In this document: positions 55,904-64,000 of the stretch, in pieces
Layout: the number at the start of each line of letters is the position of its first letter
How positions within the stretch are numbered: the first letter of the stretch is position 1
Origin: Streptomyces paradoxus
Lineage (GTDB): Bacteria; Actinomycetota; Actinomycetes; Streptomycetales; Streptomycetaceae
DNA: 64,000 bases
Direction: 5' to 3'
Assembly (NCBI RefSeq): GCF_014202475.1
Contig: NZ_JACHGV010000002.1
Coordinates: forward strand, 558,001 to 622,000
The notes under the pieces: model-generated
Databases searched by the model: none
What the model was told of the DNA's origin: nothing
The model's input: only the letters and a program-made list of their open reading frames with translations
Made by a program: the position numbers and the translations under genes

Positions 55904-57325
55904 ATGGACACGCACGTGCACGACCGCCGGCGCTTCCTCGCCCTCGCCGCCGGGGCGGCCGCCGCCCCGCTCCTCACGGCCTGCGGCGCCGGTTTCGGCG
56001 GGAACGACGACAAGAGCGACGGCTCCGCCGCGGACGACGTCACCGGTTCCTTCGACTGGAAGCGGGAGAAGGGCACCACCGTCAAGGCGCTCCTCAACAA
56101 GCACCCGTACACGGACGCCCTCATCGCCGACCTGAAGTCCTTCACCGCGAAGACCGGCATCAAGGTCGAGTACGACGTCTTCCCCGAGGACAACTACTTC
56201 GACAAGCTCACCGTGGACCTGTCCAGCGGACGGGCCTCCTACGACGTCTTCATGCTCGGCGCGTACATGGTGTGGCAGTACGGGCCGCCGGGCTGGCTGG
56301 AGGACCTCGGGCCCTGGATGCGCAACTCCTCCGCCACGGGCGCCGAATGGGACCAGGCGGACTTCTTCCCGAACCTGCTCCAGGCCGACCAGTGGTCCCT
56401 GAAGGCGGGCGCGCCGCTCGGCCAGGGCGGGCAGTACGCGCTGCCGTGGGGCTGGGAGACCAACGTCGTCGCCTACAACACCGAGGTGTTCCGCAAGCTC
56501 GGCGTGAAACCGGCGGAGACGTTCGACGAGCTGACCGAACTCGCCGCGACCATCAAGCGGAAGGCGCCGGGCGCGGGCTTCGACGGCATGTACGGGATCG
56601 CCGTACGCGGGTCGCGGAGCTGGGCCACCATCCACCCGGGCTTCATGACCATGTACGCCCGTAACGGGCTGAAGGACTTCACGGTCGACGGCGGGAAGCT
56701 CACCCCCGCCATGAACAGCCCGGAGGCCGTCGCCTTCACCGAGGACTGGGCCCGGATGGTCAAGCGGGGCGGACCGCCGTCCTGGACGTCGTACACCTGG
56801 TACCAGTGCTCCAGCGACCTGGGAGCGAAGAAAGCCGGGATGCTGTTCGACGCCGACACGGCCGCCTACTTCCAGGCGGTGAAGGGCGCCAGCCCCGCCT
56901 CCGGGAAGATCGCCTTCCACCCGGGGCCGAAGGGGCCTGGCGGGTCGCTCGCCACCAACATGTGGATCTGGTCGCTCGGGATGAACGCCAAGAGCAAGAA
57001 GAAGAGCGCCAGTTGGCTGTTCCTGCAATGGGCGACGGGCAAGGAGCACCTGCGCAAGAGCGCGATCACGCACAACCACATCGACCCGGTGCGCAAGTCC
57101 GTCGCCGACGACGCCTCGTACAAGGACAAGATGCGGCATCTGCCGGGCTTCCTGGAGACCTTCGAGACGGTCGTCGACCAGACGAAGATCCAGTTCACCC
57201 CGCAGGCGCAGTTCTTCGACGCGACGACCAGCTGGGCGGCGGCCCTCCAGGAGATCTACGGCGGCCAGGGCGCCAAGTCCGTCCTGGACGGGCTGGCGGA
57301 CGACCTCGCCGGCAAGGTGGGCTAG
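55904..57325 (+). CDS. Carbohydrate ABC transporter substrate-binding lipoprotein
   Basis: 473 residues, family 1 (MalE-like) extracellular solute-binding protein. DRRRFLALAAGAAAAPLLTAC is a twin-arginine signal with a lipobox Cys near residue 27. Later segments (KSFTAKTGIKVEYDVFPEDNYFDKLTVDLSSG, LPWGWETNVVAYNTEVFRKLG) are typical of sugar or polyol binders. ATG 55904 with GGAGG 5 nt upstream. First gene of the operon, 3 bp before the first permease. Confidence 0.93.
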   Translation: MDTHVHDRRRFLALAAGAAAAPLLTACGAGFGGNDDKSDGSAADDVTGSFDWKREKGTTVKALLNKHPYTDALIADLKSFTAKTGIKVEYDVFPEDNYFDKLTVDLSSGRASYDVFMLGAYMVWQYGPPGWLEDLGPWMRNSSATGAEWDQADFFPNLLQADQWSLKAGAPLGQGGQYALPWGWETNVVAYNTEVFRKLGVKPAETFDELTELAATIKRKAPGAGFDGMYGIAVRGSRSWATIHPGFMTMYARNGLKDFTVDGGKLTPAMNSPEAVAFTEDWARMVKRGGPPSWTSYTWYQCSSDLGAKKAGMLFDADTAAYFQAVKGASPASGKIAFHPGPKGPGGSLATNMWIWSLGMNAKSKKKSASWLFLQWATGKEHLRKSAITHNHIDPVRKSVADDASYKDKMRHLPGFLETFETVVDQTKIQFTPQAQFFDATTSWAAALQEIYGGQGAKSVLDGLADDLAGKVG

Positions 57326-57328
57326 CCG

Positions 57329-58213
57329 ATGGGGTGGCGGCTCGCCCTGCGCCCGTACCTCCTGATCGTCCCGGCACTGCTGCTGACCTGCGGGATCCTC
57401 TACCCGTTCGGGCTCGGCCTGTACTACACGCTGTTCGACTTCTCGGCGAGCAAACCGCAGCCGGACATGGTGCGGTTCGAGAACTACACCACCGTCTTCA
57501 CCCAGGAGGCGTTCTGGAACTCGGCGTGGGTGACGGTGCTGTACGCGGTCGGGGCGGCGCTCGCCGAGACCGTGCTCGGCGTGGCCGTCGCCCTGCTGCT
57601 GCACCGCTCGTCCCTGCTGGGCCGGGTGCTGGAGAAGATCCTGATCCTGCCGCTGATGATCGCCCCGGTGATCGCGGCGATCATCTGGAAGCTGATGCTC
57701 CAGCCGTCGGTCGGGGTGGTCAACCACCTGCTCAAGCCCTTCGGGCTGGGCGGGGTGCAGTGGACCGACACCCCGACGGGCGCGCTGCTGTCGTCGATCG
57801 CCGTGGACGTCTGGGTGTACACCCCGTTCGTGGCGATCCTCGCCCTCGCCGGTCTGCGGTCGCTGCCCACCTCCCCGTTCGAGGCGGCGGCCGTGGACGG
57901 CGCGGGATGGTGGTACACCTTCCGCCGGCTGACCCTGCCGATGCTGTGGCCGTACGTCCTGGTCGCGGTGATCTTCCGCTTCATGGACTCGCTGAAGGTG
58001 TTCGACATCATCTACGCCCTGACGGAAGGGGGGCCGGGCGACTCGACCGTCGTCCTGCAGATCCGGGCCTACCTGGAAGCCATCCGCTTCCAGCGGTACT
58101 CCTTCGGGATCAGCTACACGATCGTGCTGTGGGCCGTGGTGTACCTGGCCGCGATGGTGCTGGTGAAGCATCTGGGGAAGATCCAGCGGAAGGCCGCGGA
58201 GGTCACCGCATGA
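57329..58213 (+). CDS. Sugar ABC transporter permease, MalF type
   Basis: 294 residues, six membrane helices. The EAA loop EAAAVDGAGWWYTFRRLTLPMLWPYVLV interacts with the ATPase. N-terminal RPYLLIVPALLLTCGILYPFGLGLYYTLFD is typical of MalF/UgpA proteins. Its stop overlaps the next start as ATGA. Confidence 0.94.
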   Translation: MGWRLALRPYLLIVPALLLTCGILYPFGLGLYYTLFDFSASKPQPDMVRFENYTTVFTQEAFWNSAWVTVLYAVGAALAETVLGVAVALLLHRSSLLGRVLEKILILPLMIAPVIAAIIWKLMLQPSVGVVNHLLKPFGLGGVQWTDTPTGALLSSIAVDVWVYTPFVAILALAGLRSLPTSPFEAAAVDGAGWWYTFRRLTLPMLWPYVLVAVIFRFMDSLKVFDIIYALTEGGPGDSTVVLQIRAYLEAIRFQRYSFGISYTIVLWAVVYLAAMVLVKHLGKIQRKAAEVTA

Positions 58214-59034
58214 GGAAACGCGTCCTGGGGTGGCTGTGCGACACCGCCCTGATCCTCTACTTCGTCTTCGCGCTGTTCCCCATCGCCTGGATGGTGATCC
58301 TGTCGCTGAAACCGGCCGACCAGCTCTTCTCCACCTACTTCTCCTTCTCCCCCACGCTCGACGGCTACCGGACGGTCCTCGGCGACAGCGAGGGCATCCC
58401 GTTCGTGCGGTTCTTCGTCAACAGCCTGGTGGTGTCGGTGGGCGCGGTCGTGCTGTCGCTGGTGGTCGGACTGCCGGCCGCCTACGCCTCGGCGCGGTGG
58501 CGGTTCAAGGGCTCCGAGAACCTGATGTTCACGCTGCTGTCGTTCCGCTTCGCACCCGAACTGACCGTCATCATCCCGCTGTTCGTGCTGTACCAGAAGC
58601 TCGGATTGTTCGACACGTACGTCGGCATGGTGTGGGTGCTGCAACTGGTGACGCTGCCGCTGATCGTGTGGATCATGCGGTCCTACTTCGCCGACCTCAC
58701 ACCCGAGCTGGAGCAGGCCGCCCTGCTGGACGGCTACACCCGCAAGCAGGCGTTCTTCAAGGTCGCCCTGCCGCTGGTCAAGCCCGGCATCGCGGCCGTG
58801 TCGCTGCTGGCGTTCATCTTCGCCTGGAACAACTTCGTCTTCCCGCTGATCCTCACCTCCAACGAGGCCCAGACGGTGACCGTGGGCGCGTTGTCGTTCC
58901 TCGGCGGGGACCGGCCCAAGTACAACCTCACGGCCGCCGCCGCGCTGGTGTCCGTCGTACCGCCGCTGCTGCTGGCGCTGACGATCCAGCGGTACCTGGT
59001 GCGGGGCCTGTCGTTCGGGGCGGTGAAGTCATGA
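58210..59034 (+). CDS. Sugar ABC transporter permease, MalG type
   Basis: 274 residues, six membrane helices. EQAALLDGYTRKQAFFKVALPLVKPGIAA is the EAA loop. The N terminus has the usual FALFPIAWMVILSLKP. ATGA overlaps on both sides couple it to the first permease and the ATPase. Confidence 0.94.
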   Translation: MRKRVLGWLCDTALILYFVFALFPIAWMVILSLKPADQLFSTYFSFSPTLDGYRTVLGDSEGIPFVRFFVNSLVVSVGAVVLSLVVGLPAAYASARWRFKGSENLMFTLLSFRFAPELTVIIPLFVLYQKLGLFDTYVGMVWVLQLVTLPLIVWIMRSYFADLTPELEQAALLDGYTRKQAFFKVALPLVKPGIAAVSLLAFIFAWNNFVFPLILTSNEAQTVTVGALSFLGGDRPKYNLTAAAALVSVVPPLLLALTIQRYLVRGLSFGAVKS

Positions 59035-60122
59035 TCCGGCTGAGCGGGATACGCAAGGCGTACGGGAAGACCCTCGCCCTCGACGAGCTCGAACTGGAGG
59101 TGCGGGAGGGCGAGTTCTTCTGTCTGCTCGGACCGTCCGGCGCGGGCAAGACCACCACCCTGAAGACCGTCGCCGGGCTCGAACAGCCCGACTCCGGCAC
59201 GGTCGTACTCGACGGCGAGGACATGCGGGGGGTCGAACCGTACGACCGGGGCGTGGCGATGTGCTTCGAGAGCTACGCCCTCTATCCGCACCGCTCGGCC
59301 TACGACAACCTGGCCTCGCCGCTGCGCTCGCCCCGGCACCGGCTGCCCGCCGCCGAGGCCCGGCAGCGGATCGGCGCGATCGCCGAACTGCTGGGCATCT
59401 CGGGGCTGCTGGACCGGCCCGTCGGGCAACTGTCCAACGGGCAGCGGCAGCGCGTCGCCCTCGGCCGGGTCCTGGTCCGGCCCGCCCGGGCCTTCCTGCT
59501 CGACGAGCCGCTCTCCCACCTCGACGCCAAGCTCCGCCAGCAGATGCGGGCCGAGCTGAAGGCGATCGGGGCCGTGCAGCACACCACCACCCTCTACGTC
59601 ACCCACGACTCGGTCGAGGCACTGGCGCTCGGCGACCGGATCGGGGTCATCCGGGAGGGCCGGATCGTGCAGACGGGGACGCGGGAGGAGATCTGGTACG
59701 AGCCGTACGACACGGAGGTCGCGCGGGCCTTCGGCCGGCCCCGGATCAATCTGCTGCCGGGGGTGGTGACGGAGAGCGGTGTGCGCTCGGACGGCGGTGT
59801 GGAACTGCCGGTCCGTGCCCAGGCCGCACCGGGCACGGAGGTACTGGTGGGCCTGCGCCCCCGGGACATCGCCCTGCACGGCGGCGAGGGCCACGAGCTG
59901 ACCGGGACGGTGTACGTCACCGAGGTCCTCGGCCGGTCCGTCGAGGTCACCGTCCGGCTCGGGACCGGGGAGCAGCGGGTGTCGCTGGTGGCCCCCCGGG
60001 CGGACGCGGCGCGCCTGTGTCCGGACGATCCGGTACGGCTCGACGTCCGGCCTGAGAACCTGCTGCTGTTCGAGGCCGACCGGCCGGAGCGACCGGGACG
60101 ACGGATAGAGACGCAGTCATGA
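59031..60122 (+). CDS. Sugar ABC transporter ATPase 1 (UgpC/MalK type, Q-loop Glu)
   Basis: 363 residues. Walker A GPSGAGKT (34-41), signature LSNGQ (134-138), Walker B FLLDEP (155-160), H-loop His192 and a C-terminal TOBE domain (about 240-355). Odd points: the Q-loop reads CFESYALYPH with Glu80 where MalK has Gln, and the signature has Asn in place of the first Gly. A second, different ATPase is encoded two genes on with the same Q-loop change, so the importer may use a heterodimer. ATGA overlaps on both sides. Confidence 0.92.
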   Translation: MIRLSGIRKAYGKTLALDELELEVREGEFFCLLGPSGAGKTTTLKTVAGLEQPDSGTVVLDGEDMRGVEPYDRGVAMCFESYALYPHRSAYDNLASPLRSPRHRLPAAEARQRIGAIAELLGISGLLDRPVGQLSNGQRQRVALGRVLVRPARAFLLDEPLSHLDAKLRQQMRAELKAIGAVQHTTTLYVTHDSVEALALGDRIGVIREGRIVQTGTREEIWYEPYDTEVARAFGRPRINLLPGVVTESGVRSDGGVELPVRAQAAPGTEVLVGLRPRDIALHGGEGHELTGTVYVTEVLGRSVEVTVRLGTGEQRVSLVAPRADAARLCPDDPVRLDVRPENLLLFEADRPERPGRRIETQS

Positions 60123-60952
60123 GCAGCAACAGCAGTGGTGGACAGCAGGGGCCCGCGGCGCGGCAGGCCGCCATGGCCGAGCAGGTGCTGGCGGACGGCT
60201 CGGCGACGGCGGCGGAGCTCGCCGAGCGGTTCGGGGTGAGCCTGATGACCATCCACCGGGACCTCGACGAGCTCGAGCGGCAGGGCATCGTACGGAAGTT
60301 CCGGGGTGGGGTGACCGCACAGCCGTCGGGGGTCTTCGAGTCGAACGTGCAGTACCGGCTGAAGACCATGCGGGCCGAGAAGGCCGCCGTCGCGGAGCAC
60401 GCACTGCGGTTCGTGGAACCCGGGATGGCGGTCCTGCTGGACGACTCGACGTCCACGCTGGAGATAGCCAGGCGGCTGCGCACGGCCGAGATCACACCGC
60501 TGACGGTCGTCACCAACTTCCTGGAGGCGATCAACCTCCTGTCCGGCCAGCGGGGCATCCACCTGATGGCGCTCGGCGGCGACTACGACCCGCTGCACTC
60601 CTCGTTCCTGGGCGTGTCGTGCGTGGAGGCGGTCGAACAGCTCCGGGTGGACGTGTGCTTCGCGTCGACGTCGGCCGTGCACGGGGGTTACGCCTACCAC
60701 CAGGAGCAGCACATCGTGTCGGTGAAGCGGGCGATGCTCGACGCGGCGGCACGGAACGTCCTGCTGATCGACCACACCAAGCTCGGCCGGGTCGCCCTGC
60801 ACCGGGTCGTCCCGCTGTCCCGCTTCGACACGCTCCTCGTGGACGACGGGGCGACGCCGGAGGCACTGCGGGATCTGGACGAGCACAAGGTCCGTTACGA
60901 GGTTTGCGCGATGAAGGGCGGCCATGACGGGAACGGGACTGGAGCTACGTGA
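60119..60952 (+). CDS. DeoR-family transcriptional regulator
   Basis: 277 residues. N-terminal winged helix (about 15-62; ATAAELAERFGVSLMTIHRDLDELERQGIVRKFRGG) and a C-terminal sugar-phosphate-binding DeoRC domain (VLLDDSTSTLEIARRL, VVTNFLEAINLL, LIDHTKLGRVAL). Such repressors are released by a phosphorylated sugar, probably the product of one of the two FGGY kinases. The candidate operator is the TGTTAAC repeat at 55854-55881. It lies between the two ATPase genes and overlaps both. Confidence 0.93.
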   Translation: MSSNSSGGQQGPAARQAAMAEQVLADGSATAAELAERFGVSLMTIHRDLDELERQGIVRKFRGGVTAQPSGVFESNVQYRLKTMRAEKAAVAEHALRFVEPGMAVLLDDSTSTLEIARRLRTAEITPLTVVTNFLEAINLLSGQRGIHLMALGGDYDPLHSSFLGVSCVEAVEQLRVDVCFASTSAVHGGYAYHQEQHIVSVKRAMLDAAARNVLLIDHTKLGRVALHRVVPLSRFDTLLVDDGATPEALRDLDEHKVRYEVCAMKGGHDGNGTGAT

Positions 60953-62009
60953 GCTGCGCAAGACCTACCGGTCGCGCGGACGGCCGTCCGTGGACGCCGT
61001 ACGCGGCATCGACCTGAGCCTCGGGTCCGGGGAACTGCTCGGGCTCCTCGGCCCCTCCGGCTGCGGCAAGTCGACCACCTTACGGATGATCGCCGGTCTG
61101 GAGTCCGTCACCGGCGGGGACATCCTGGTCGGTGGGGCGTCGGTCGTCGAACGGCCCGCTCAGCAGCGGAACATCGGGGTCGCGTTCGAGAACTACGCGC
61201 TGTATCCGCCGCTGTCGGTCGCGGAGAACCTGGCGTTCGGGCTGAAGGCCCGCAGGAGGGCCGCCCGGGGCGATGTCGAGCGCAAGGTGAAGGAGATCGC
61301 CGAGCGGGTCGGCCTGACCGGACTTCTCGACGCCCGCCCGGCCGGCCTCTCCAGCGGCCAGAAGCAGCGCGTCTCCCTGGCCCGGGCCCTGATCCGCGAA
61401 CCCGACGTGCTGCTCCTCGACGAGCCGCTCTCCCACCTGGACGCGGCCCAGCGTGACTCCACCCGCCGGGAACTCAAGCGCATCCAGAAGGACCTGGGCC
61501 ACACCACGATCCTGGTCACCCACGACCAGGAGGAGGCCCTCTCCCTGGCCGACCGGATCGCCGTGATGAAGGACGGCGTCATCCAGCAGCTCGGCACCCC
61601 CTACGAGATCTACGACAGCCCGGCCAACGTGTTCGTCGCGGACTTCGTCGGCGAGCCCGCGATCACCCTGCTGCCCGGCATCTCCGGCGGCGACGGCCAC
61701 GCCCGCCTCTCCGACTCGGTGCGGATCGCCCTGCCCGTGCCGGTGGACCGGGGGCGGGAGGTGGTGGTCGGGATCCGCCCCGAGGACGTCCGGCTCACCG
61801 CCGAAGGCGGCCTGCCCGCCCGGGTCGTCGCCCATGAACCGCTCCTGGAGTCGGGCCTGGCGACCCTCGCCCTGGACGGGGTCGAGCGGCATCTGGTCGT
61901 CCTCACCGACCCCGAGGTGCGGCTCGCCCACGACGACCGGGTCCGGGTCGCCGCCGACCCCCGGCACACCCATGTCTTCGACGCCGAGACAGGAGAGGCC
62001 CTGCGATGA
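60924..62009 (+). CDS. Sugar ABC transporter ATPase 2 (UgpC/MalK type, Q-loop Glu)
   Basis: 361 residues. Walker A GPSGCGKS (43-50), Q-loop AFENYALYPP with Glu89 in place of Gln, signature LSSGQ (142-146), Walker B LLLDEPLSHLDA, H-loop VTHD and a TOBE domain. Its start overlaps the regulator gene by 29 bp, which implies tight coupling. The same Q-loop substitution in both ATPases of one operon suggests a paired, possibly heterodimeric, ATPase set. Confidence 0.92.
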   Translation: MTGTGLELRELRKTYRSRGRPSVDAVRGIDLSLGSGELLGLLGPSGCGKSTTLRMIAGLESVTGGDILVGGASVVERPAQQRNIGVAFENYALYPPLSVAENLAFGLKARRRAARGDVERKVKEIAERVGLTGLLDARPAGLSSGQKQRVSLARALIREPDVLLLDEPLSHLDAAQRDSTRRELKRIQKDLGHTTILVTHDQEEALSLADRIAVMKDGVIQQLGTPYEIYDSPANVFVADFVGEPAITLLPGISGGDGHARLSDSVRIALPVPVDRGREVVVGIRPEDVRLTAEGGLPARVVAHEPLLESGLATLALDGVERHLVVLTDPEVRLAHDDRVRVAADPRHTHVFDAETGEALR

Positions 62010-63037
62010 GTGACGGAAACAGCGTGCGTGTCGTGGCCGCCGGTGACCACTTCGTCCTGCCGTCGCTGATCACGCGGGCGGTGGAGCACGAGGTGGAGCG
62101 GGCCGACGTCAGGGAAGTGCGGCTCGGCTGGCCGCTGGAGCCGTTCGGGCCGGTCGCCGAGGTGCAGGAGGCCAGTGACGCCGAGGACGAGATGATCGAG
62201 GCGCTGGCCGGGGCGCAGGTGCTGGTCACGCAGATGGGCCCGGTCACCGAGAAGGTCCTCGCCGCCTGCCCGGACCTGAGGCTGGTCGTGGTCTGCCGGG
62301 GCGGGCCGGTCAACGTCAACCTGGACGCCGCGAAGAACCGTGACGTGCGGGTGTGCTTCGCGCCGGGCCGCAACGCCGCCGCCACCGCCGAGTTCACCGT
62401 CGGCATGATGCTGTCGGCCCTGCGCCGCATCCCCCAGGCCCACGCCCCGCTGGCCGGGCGGGGCAGCTGGGAGGGGGCGACGTACTACACGTACGAGCGC
62501 AGCGGACTGGAGCTGGAGGACCTGCCCGTCGGCCTGGTCGGGTACGGGGCCGTCGGCAGCCGGGTCGCCCGCGTGCTGTGCGCCTTCGGGGCACGGGTGA
62601 TGGTCTACGACCCGTATGTGCACGGCGAGATCCACGGCCTGCGCGTGACCTCGCTCGACGACCTCCTGCGCCGCTCTCAGGTGATCACCCTGCACGCCCG
62701 GCTCACGCCCGAGACGCGGGGGCTGATCGGCGCCCGGGAGCTGGGGCTGCTGCCGTCCGGTGCGGTGGTGGTGAACGTGGCCCGGGGGCCGCTGCTGGAC
62801 GAGGGGGCGCTGTGCGACGCGCTGGAGAGCGGCCGGGTGTCGGCGGCGGCGCTGGACACCTACGAGCGGGAGCCGCTGCCCGCGGAGTCCCGGCTGCCGG
62901 GGCTGGCCGACCGCGTGGTCCTCACCCCCCACTTGGGCGGGGCGTCGCGCGCGGTCGCGGAGAAGGCCGCCCGGATCGCCGCCGAAGAGGTGGGCCGCTG
63001 GGTGCGCGGGGAGCCGCTCGCGCACTGCCTGACCTGA
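62006..63037 (+). CDS. D-isomer-specific 2-hydroxyacid dehydrogenase
   Basis: 343 residues. The nucleotide site GLVGYGAVGSRVARVL (GYGAVG 179-184) is followed by a VYDP Asp (about 202) that selects NAD. Catalytic residues are Arg260 (NVARGP), the Glu of YEREP (about 289) and His309 (LTPHLGG). It reduces a 2-oxoacid or oxidises a D-2-hydroxyacid; with the FGGY kinase it could act on a sugar acid. ATGA overlap with ATPase 2; 19 bp before the next kinase. Confidence 0.93.
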   Translation: MSDGNSVRVVAAGDHFVLPSLITRAVEHEVERADVREVRLGWPLEPFGPVAEVQEASDAEDEMIEALAGAQVLVTQMGPVTEKVLAACPDLRLVVVCRGGPVNVNLDAAKNRDVRVCFAPGRNAAATAEFTVGMMLSALRRIPQAHAPLAGRGSWEGATYYTYERSGLELEDLPVGLVGYGAVGSRVARVLCAFGARVMVYDPYVHGEIHGLRVTSLDDLLRRSQVITLHARLTPETRGLIGARELGLLPSGAVVVNVARGPLLDEGALCDALESGRVSAAALDTYEREPLPAESRLPGLADRVVLTPHLGGASRAVAEKAARIAAEEVGRWVRGEPLAHCLT

Positions 63038-63056
63038 GGACCGGGAGGAGAGCCGC

Positions 63057-64000
63057 ATGTACGTGGGGATCGATGTGGGCACGTCCATGGTCAAGGCGGC
63101 GGCCTTCGACTCCGCGGGCCGCCAACTGGCCGTGGAATCCCGCCCGGTGGGGCTGACGCTGCGGGGCGGGGTCGTCGAGCAGGACATGGAGGAGGTGTAC
63201 GGGGAGGTCGTCGCGGTCCTCGAAGCGCTGACCTCCGCCGTGGCGGAGCCCGTCGAGCTGGCCGGGCTCACGGGGCAGGGCGACGGGGTGTGGCTGGTCG
63301 ACGGCGAGGGCCGGCCGGTGCGTCCCGCCGCCTCCTGGATGGACGGGCGGGCGCACGAACTGGTCGACCGGTGGCTGGCGGACGGCACCTTCGAGACGGT
63401 GTTCCGGCGAACGGGCGGTGCGATGTTCCCGGGCTCCCCGGGCCCGCTGCTGGCGTGGCTGGACCGTCACGAACCGAAGGCGCTGGATGCCGCGAAGGCC
63501 GCCCTGTACTGCAAGGACATGGTGTTCCAACGGCTGACGGGCGCCGGGTTGACGACGGATGTGTCGGACGCGTCGATGCCGTTCCTGGACCCGCGGACCC
63601 GGACCTACGACAACCGGGTCGTCGAACTGCTGGGACTGGCGCACCGCAGGGGCCTGCTGGCCCCGGTCAGCGACCCGGTCGCCACAGCCGGGGCGCGCGG
63701 TGAGGGCCTGCCGCCCGGGACACGGATCGCGAACGGGCCCTACGACCTGCCGGCCTGCGCGCTGGGCGCCGGGGTGACGTCGCCGGGGGACGGTCTGCTG
63801 ATCGTCGGCACCTGTCTGGCCAGTCTGGTCGCCACGACGGAACTCGACCTGACCGGCGAACCGGCCGGTCTGTACATCTCCACCGACCGGCCCGGGCACT
63901 GGCTGCGCGCCATGCCCGCCATGGTCGGCACGGCCGCGCTGGACTGGGTGCTGTCGACGACGGGGGTGCGGCACGACGAGGTGGACGGTCTGCTGGCCGG
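63057..64000 (+). CDS. FGGY-family carbohydrate kinase (3' end outside window)
   Basis: The first 314 codons of a second FGGY kinase. YVGIDVGTSMVKAAAFD is the phosphate-binding start, and LTGQGDGVWLVDGEGRPVRPAASWMDGRA follows the family pattern with the catalytic Asp region. Sequence identity to the divergent FGGY kinase at 54263 is low, so the locus probably phosphorylates two substrates or two steps. ATG with GGGAGGAG 6 nt upstream. The gene is open at the window's right edge. Confidence 0.92.
   Translation, partial: MYVGIDVGTSMVKAAAFDSAGRQLAVESRPVGLTLRGGVVEQDMEEVYGEVVAVLEALTSAVAEPVELAGLTGQGDGVWLVDGEGRPVRPAASWMDGRAHELVDRWLADGTFETVFRRTGGAMFPGSPGPLLAWLDRHEPKALDAAKAALYCKDMVFQRLTGAGLTTDVSDASMPFLDPRTRTYDNRVVELLGLAHRRGLLAPVSDPVATAGARGEGLPPGTRIANGPYDLPACALGAGVTSPGDGLLIVGTCLASLVATTELDLTGEPAGLYISTDRPGHWLRAMPAMVGTAALDWVLSTTGVRHDEVDGLLA

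Noticed and set aside
55877-58171. 764-codon minus-strand frame opposite the sugar binding protein and permease
   Set aside because: His/Arg/Gly/Asp-rich shadow with no domain, opposite genes with clear signal peptide and EAA loop.

Overview
The window looks like a piece of a Streptomyces (or close relative) chromosome. GC content is very high, GTG starts are frequent, Shine-Dalgarno sites are GGAGG-like, and stop/start overlaps of the ATGA and GTGA type are common. The core gene order (rodA-mrdA-mreD-mreC-mreB-ndk-folC-valS-clpX-clpP2-clpP1-tig-tRNA) is the one I know from S. coelicolor. I see no insertion sequence, phage gene or CRISPR array.

1-22.6 kb: the 3' end of a class I terpene synthase lies left of a conserved, almost entirely minus-strand block. 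The block holds a TIGR03960 radical SAM protein, a CYTH-CHAD protein, the wall-elongation genes rodA, mrdA, mreD, mreC and mreB, then ndk, a DUF4233 membrane protein, folC, valS, clpX, clpP2, clpP1 and tig. One plus-strand gene for a Pro/Gln/Tyr-rich membrane protein interrupts it. Most transcription units end in near-perfect hairpins.

22.7-35.7 kb: tRNA-Pro(UGG) and tRNA-Gly(UCC), a membrane Ser/Thr kinase with a PQQ-type extracellular domain, a 64-residue membrane protein, an acyltransferase-3 protein, an ABC exporter (ATPase plus FtsX-type permease) coupled to a small RelA/SpoT-like HD hydrolase, a SpoIIE/PP2C phosphatase, an Eis-like acetyltransferase, a Fpg/Nei DNA glycosylase and rpiB.

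35.9-49.3 kb: two paralogous APC amino-acid permeases flank a second membrane Ser/Thr kinase, an LPKTG surface protein, bioY, a ROK regulator and an organosulfur operon. That operon encodes a substrate-binding lipoprotein, a permease, an ATPase, an NtaA-type FMN monooxygenase and a TauD-type dioxygenase. It has its own promoter, a leaderless 12-codon reading frame ending Cys-Cys-stop, and a hairpin with a T-rich tail, which together look like a cysteine attenuator. A second, 28-codon leader-peptide frame, also apparently leaderless, precedes the ROK gene. This is the most interesting region of the window.

49.3-64 kb: a two-gene STAND-type NTPase module; an Fe/Mn-type superoxide dismutase gene with a textbook Nur (nickel) box; a DUF574 methyltransferase; and a sugar or polyol locus. 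On the minus strand the last has an FGGY kinase coupled to a histidine phosphatase. On the plus strand it has an ABC importer with one binding lipoprotein, two permeases and two different ATPases, together with a DeoR regulator, a D-2-hydroxyacid dehydrogenase and a second FGGY kinase cut off by the window edge. A repeated TGTTAAC element in the divergent promoter is a candidate DeoR operator.
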